A DNA stretch of 64,000 bases from Devosia aquimaris (GTDB lineage Bacteria > Pseudomonadota > Alphaproteobacteria > Rhizobiales > Devosiaceae): assembly GCF_020169335.1 (NCBI RefSeq), contig NZ_JAIEZN010000001.1, positions 1 through 64,000 on the forward strand. The letters run 5' to 3'. The notes beneath the pieces are model-generated. The model was not told the DNA's origin. It saw only the letters and a list, made by a program, of their open reading frames with translations, and ran no database searches. Position numbers and translations under genes: made by a program. Positions 61,875 to 64,000 of the stretch are shown piece by piece; the stretch's first letter is position 1; each line of letters begins with the position of its first letter.

Positions 61875-64000
61875 ATGGAGTCGAAATTGGCGCATGTAAG
61901 TATTCGTCGCAGCCTTATTTCAATTGTTTGCGCAATTTCAGCTCTGCTGGCCCTTGTCTCGGTGCGCGACGCCCTGGAGGCCTTGACCCACAACGGCGAA
62001 GCTGACGCCATCGTCTACAGCTCGCAAACCTCCAACCTGTTGCTCACAAGCGCAGGCGCATGGGCGCTGGAGCGCGGCTTGACCAATACCGCCCTGTCCA
62101 ATGAAGAGCCCGCAACGGCCGAGGTCATCGGGCGGATTGCCGAACTCCGGACCAAGGCCGACGCTGCCATGGACGAGGCGCAAAACCGCGTGCAGCAGGG
62201 CTGGTCCTTTGGCGGACGCGAAAACTTGCTTTCGGCCATCCAGCAGGCCCGTGCCGATGTCACGCAAAAACGGTCCGAGGCCGACGTTGCCCTGGCGGCG
62301 CCGCGCGAGCAGCGGCCCCAGGCCTTGATCGACAGCTGGGTGCCAACGATGACAACGCTTGTCATGGCGTCGCAGCGCCTGCGCGATGCCGCCAAATATG
62401 TCGTCGACGACATCGCCACCCATGCGGCCCTGCTCGAAAACGTCCGCGGTGAAATGTGGACCATGAGCGAATTCTCCGGCCGCGAACGGGCCCAGATCGG
62501 TGCCTTGATTGCCAAGGGCGGTGCGATCGATGCTGCAAAATTGACCACGCTCAGCACCTATCGCGGGCGGGTGGAGCAGGCCTGGTTCAATATCGAGGCC
62601 TATCTCAGCCGCGACGCCGTCAGCGACCAGCTGCTGGCGGCGGCAGAGGCCACCAAGACCAGTTTTTTCGGAGACTTTGAAAAGACGCGTCAGGCTATCT
62701 ACGCGGCTGGCGTCGCGGGCGAGCCCTATCCGGTGACGGCAGCAGAATGGATTGCCCAATCCACCGCTGCGATCGACACCGTTCTGCAACTGGCCTCGGC
62801 CACCCTCGAGGAAGCCAATACAATGGCCGAGGCGGCTACCACAGATGCGCACCTTGCGCTCGCCATGCAGGCGGGCCTGCTCCTGTTGGGTCTTGCCCTT
62901 GCCGCGACGGCATTGTGGGTTACCATCTGGCGCGTCACCGGCCCGATGCACGCCTTGACCGACACCATGAATCGCATTGTCGATGGTCAGTACGACACCA
63001 TCGTCCCCTATTTGCTGCGCAAGGACGAGGTCGGCCAGATGGCCAATGCTGTCCAGGTGTTCAAGGAAAAATGTGAGCGCGTGTCCAATCTCGGGGTCGA
63101 AGAGGCTGCACGCAGCCAGGCGGCCCAGCAGCGCGTTGCGATCATGCAGGCCTTCCAGGCGGACTTTGACAAGGTGATCAGGGCCACCACCGAAGGTGAT
63201 TTTTCCACGCGCATGTCCGGCCAGTTCGCCGATGCCGAACTCGAGCGCGTGGCCGCCAACTTCAACGCCATGCTGGCGTCCGTCAGCGCGGCCCTGGACG
63301 AAGCCGGCGCGGTCCTGTCGGCCCTGGCCCGCACTGACATGACGCAGCGCATGACCGGCGCCTACAAGGGTGTCTTTGCCGCGCTGCGCGACGATACCAA
63401 TCTGGTCGGCGACAAACTGACCGACATGGTGCGCCAGTTGCGCCAGACGTCTGGCTCGCTCAAGGTTGCCACCGGCGAAATCCTGGCCGGTATCAATGAT
63501 CTGGCCGACCGCACCACGCGGCAGGCGGCGACCGTCGAAGAGACATCCGCCGCCATGGAGCAATTGGCCCATGCCGTCACTGAAAACGCCAAGAACGCCG
63601 AACTGGGCGCCGAGCGCACGCGCGAAGCGGCAGACATCGCCGACGACGGTCGCGTGGTGATGGAATCGGCCAACCGGGCCATGCAGCGGATCAGCGAATC
63701 CTCGGCCCGCATCTCGTCCATCATCGGTATGATCGACGATATCGCCTTCCAGACCAATCTGCTCGCGCTCAACGCCTCTGTTGAGGCCGCGCGGGCCGGC
63801 GAGGCCGGCAAGGGCTTTGCCGTCGTTGCCGTGGAAGTGCGTCGCCTCGCCCAGTCCGCTGCGCAAGCCTCTGCCGAGGTCAAGCAGCTGATCGAGCAGA
63901 GCGCCACGGAAGTGAACTCGGGCACGCGGCTGGTCGAAGAGGCGTCAGGAAAGCTCGACACCATCCTCACCACCGTCAAAGGCAATCAGACGCTGATGCT
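61875..64000 (+). CDS. Methyl-accepting chemotaxis protein (truncated by the window end)
   Basis: At least 708 residues are visible. A first membrane segment (about 15-34), a periplasmic helical sensor domain (about 35-330), a second segment (about 335-355), a HAMP domain and a second HAMP-like unit (about 435-490) precede the signalling domain. The hairpin tip [20 protein letters not shown] is present near residue 620. It relays ligand signals to CheA in the flagellar system. ATG 61875 lacks a good ribosome site. No stop is reached. Confidence 0.92.
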   Translation, partial: MESKLAHVSIRRSLISIVCAISALLALVSVRDALEALTHNGEADAIVYSSQTSNLLLTSAGAWALERGLTNTALSNEEPATAEVIGRIAELRTKADAAMDEAQNRVQQGWSFGGRENLLSAIQQARADVTQKRSEADVALAAPREQRPQALIDSWVPTMTTLVMASQRLRDAAKYVVDDIATHAALLENVRGEMWTMSEFSGRERAQIGALIAKGGAIDAAKLTTLSTYRGRVEQAWFNIEAYLSRDAVSDQLLAAAEATKTSFFGDFEKTRQAIYAAGVAGEPYPVTAAEWIAQSTAAIDTVLQLASATLEEANTMAEAATTDAHLALAMQAGLLLLGLALAATALWVTIWRVTGPMHALTDTMNRIVDGQYDTIVPYLLRKDEVGQMANAVQVFKEKCERVSNLGVEEAARSQAAQQRVAIMQAFQADFDKVIRATTEGDFSTRMSGQFADAELERVAANFNAMLASVSAALDEAGAVLSALARTDMTQRMTGAYKGVFAALRDDTNLVGDKLTDMVRQLRQTSGSLKVATGEILAGINDLADRTTRQAATVEETSAAMEQLAHAVTENAKNAELGAERTREAADIADDGRVVMESANRAMQRISESSARISSIIGMIDDIAFQTNLLALNASVEAARAGEAGKGFAVVAVEVRRLAQSAAQASAEVKQLIEQSATEVNSGTRLVEEASGKLDTILTTVKGNQTLM

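Noticed and set aside
61938..63866. A 642-codon open frame on the minus strand
   Set aside because: It is antisense to the chemoreceptor, whose membrane segments, HAMP and signalling tip are unmistakable.

Overview
The window looks like chromosomal DNA of a high-GC alphaproteobacterium of the order Hyphomicrobiales, most like Devosia or a relative. This placement is inference from gene content: a class I lysyl-tRNA synthetase, an ALAS-type hemA, a long two-domain dCTP deaminase, a SAM-II riboswitch before metZ, a TauE/SafE plus TIGR02186 pair, and a PodJ-like Sel1 protein with a CtrA-like box. I see no rRNA, CRISPR array, insertion sequence or prophage. One tRNA (Gly, anticodon CCC) is present.

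Layout. 1-7 kb is a tetronate (four-carbon acid sugar) catabolic locus: ltnD, otnI and an extended SDR read left, and a LacI regulator, otnK, otnC and a second beta-hydroxyacid dehydrogenase read right, around a LacI-type operator. 7-11 kb is a ribose-type sugar ABC importer with its own LacI regulator. 11-13 kb is a TetR / CPBP-protease / small-protein operon. 13-27 kb is a large carbohydrate locus: SDR, DHDPS-family enzyme, amidohydrolase and IlvD/Edd dehydratase read left; a Gfo/Idh oxidoreductase and a GntR-FCD regulator read right; then a cytoplasmic GH39 glycosidase and a complete five-gene peptide-type ABC importer. Five copies of one 10-bp motif in the two divergent promoter regions tie this locus together. 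I read it as oligosaccharide uptake, hydrolysis and oxidative (Weimberg-like) breakdown of a pentose or related sugar.

27-39 kb is mostly housekeeping: tRNA-Gly, dcd, SAM-II-controlled metZ with a downstream binding protein, lysK and pyrD, mixed with small regulatory modules (TetR/DUF2306, XRE/DUF2975, S24 repressor/AAC(6')/DUF2087). 39-48 kb holds the 1208-residue Sel1 membrane protein, TauE/TIGR02186 and the PdeM-Lhr DNA-repair pair. 48-61 kb holds a kinase, a MATE exporter, a hybrid histidine kinase, mscL, a response regulator whose phospho-acceptor Asp is Asn, a nucleotidyltransferase, cytidine deaminase, hemA with an FNR/FixK-type box, a XylB-like dehydrogenase and an OmpA lipoprotein. 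61-64 kb holds the decayed C-terminus of a GH127 glycosidase and a chemoreceptor cut by the window end.

The most rewarding items are the shared GntR operator that defines a pentose-type regulon, the SAM-II aptamer coupled to an intrinsic terminator with a visible alternative pairing, the S24 repressor operon carrying an aminoglycoside-acetyltransferase-like gene, and the pseudo-receiver regulator.
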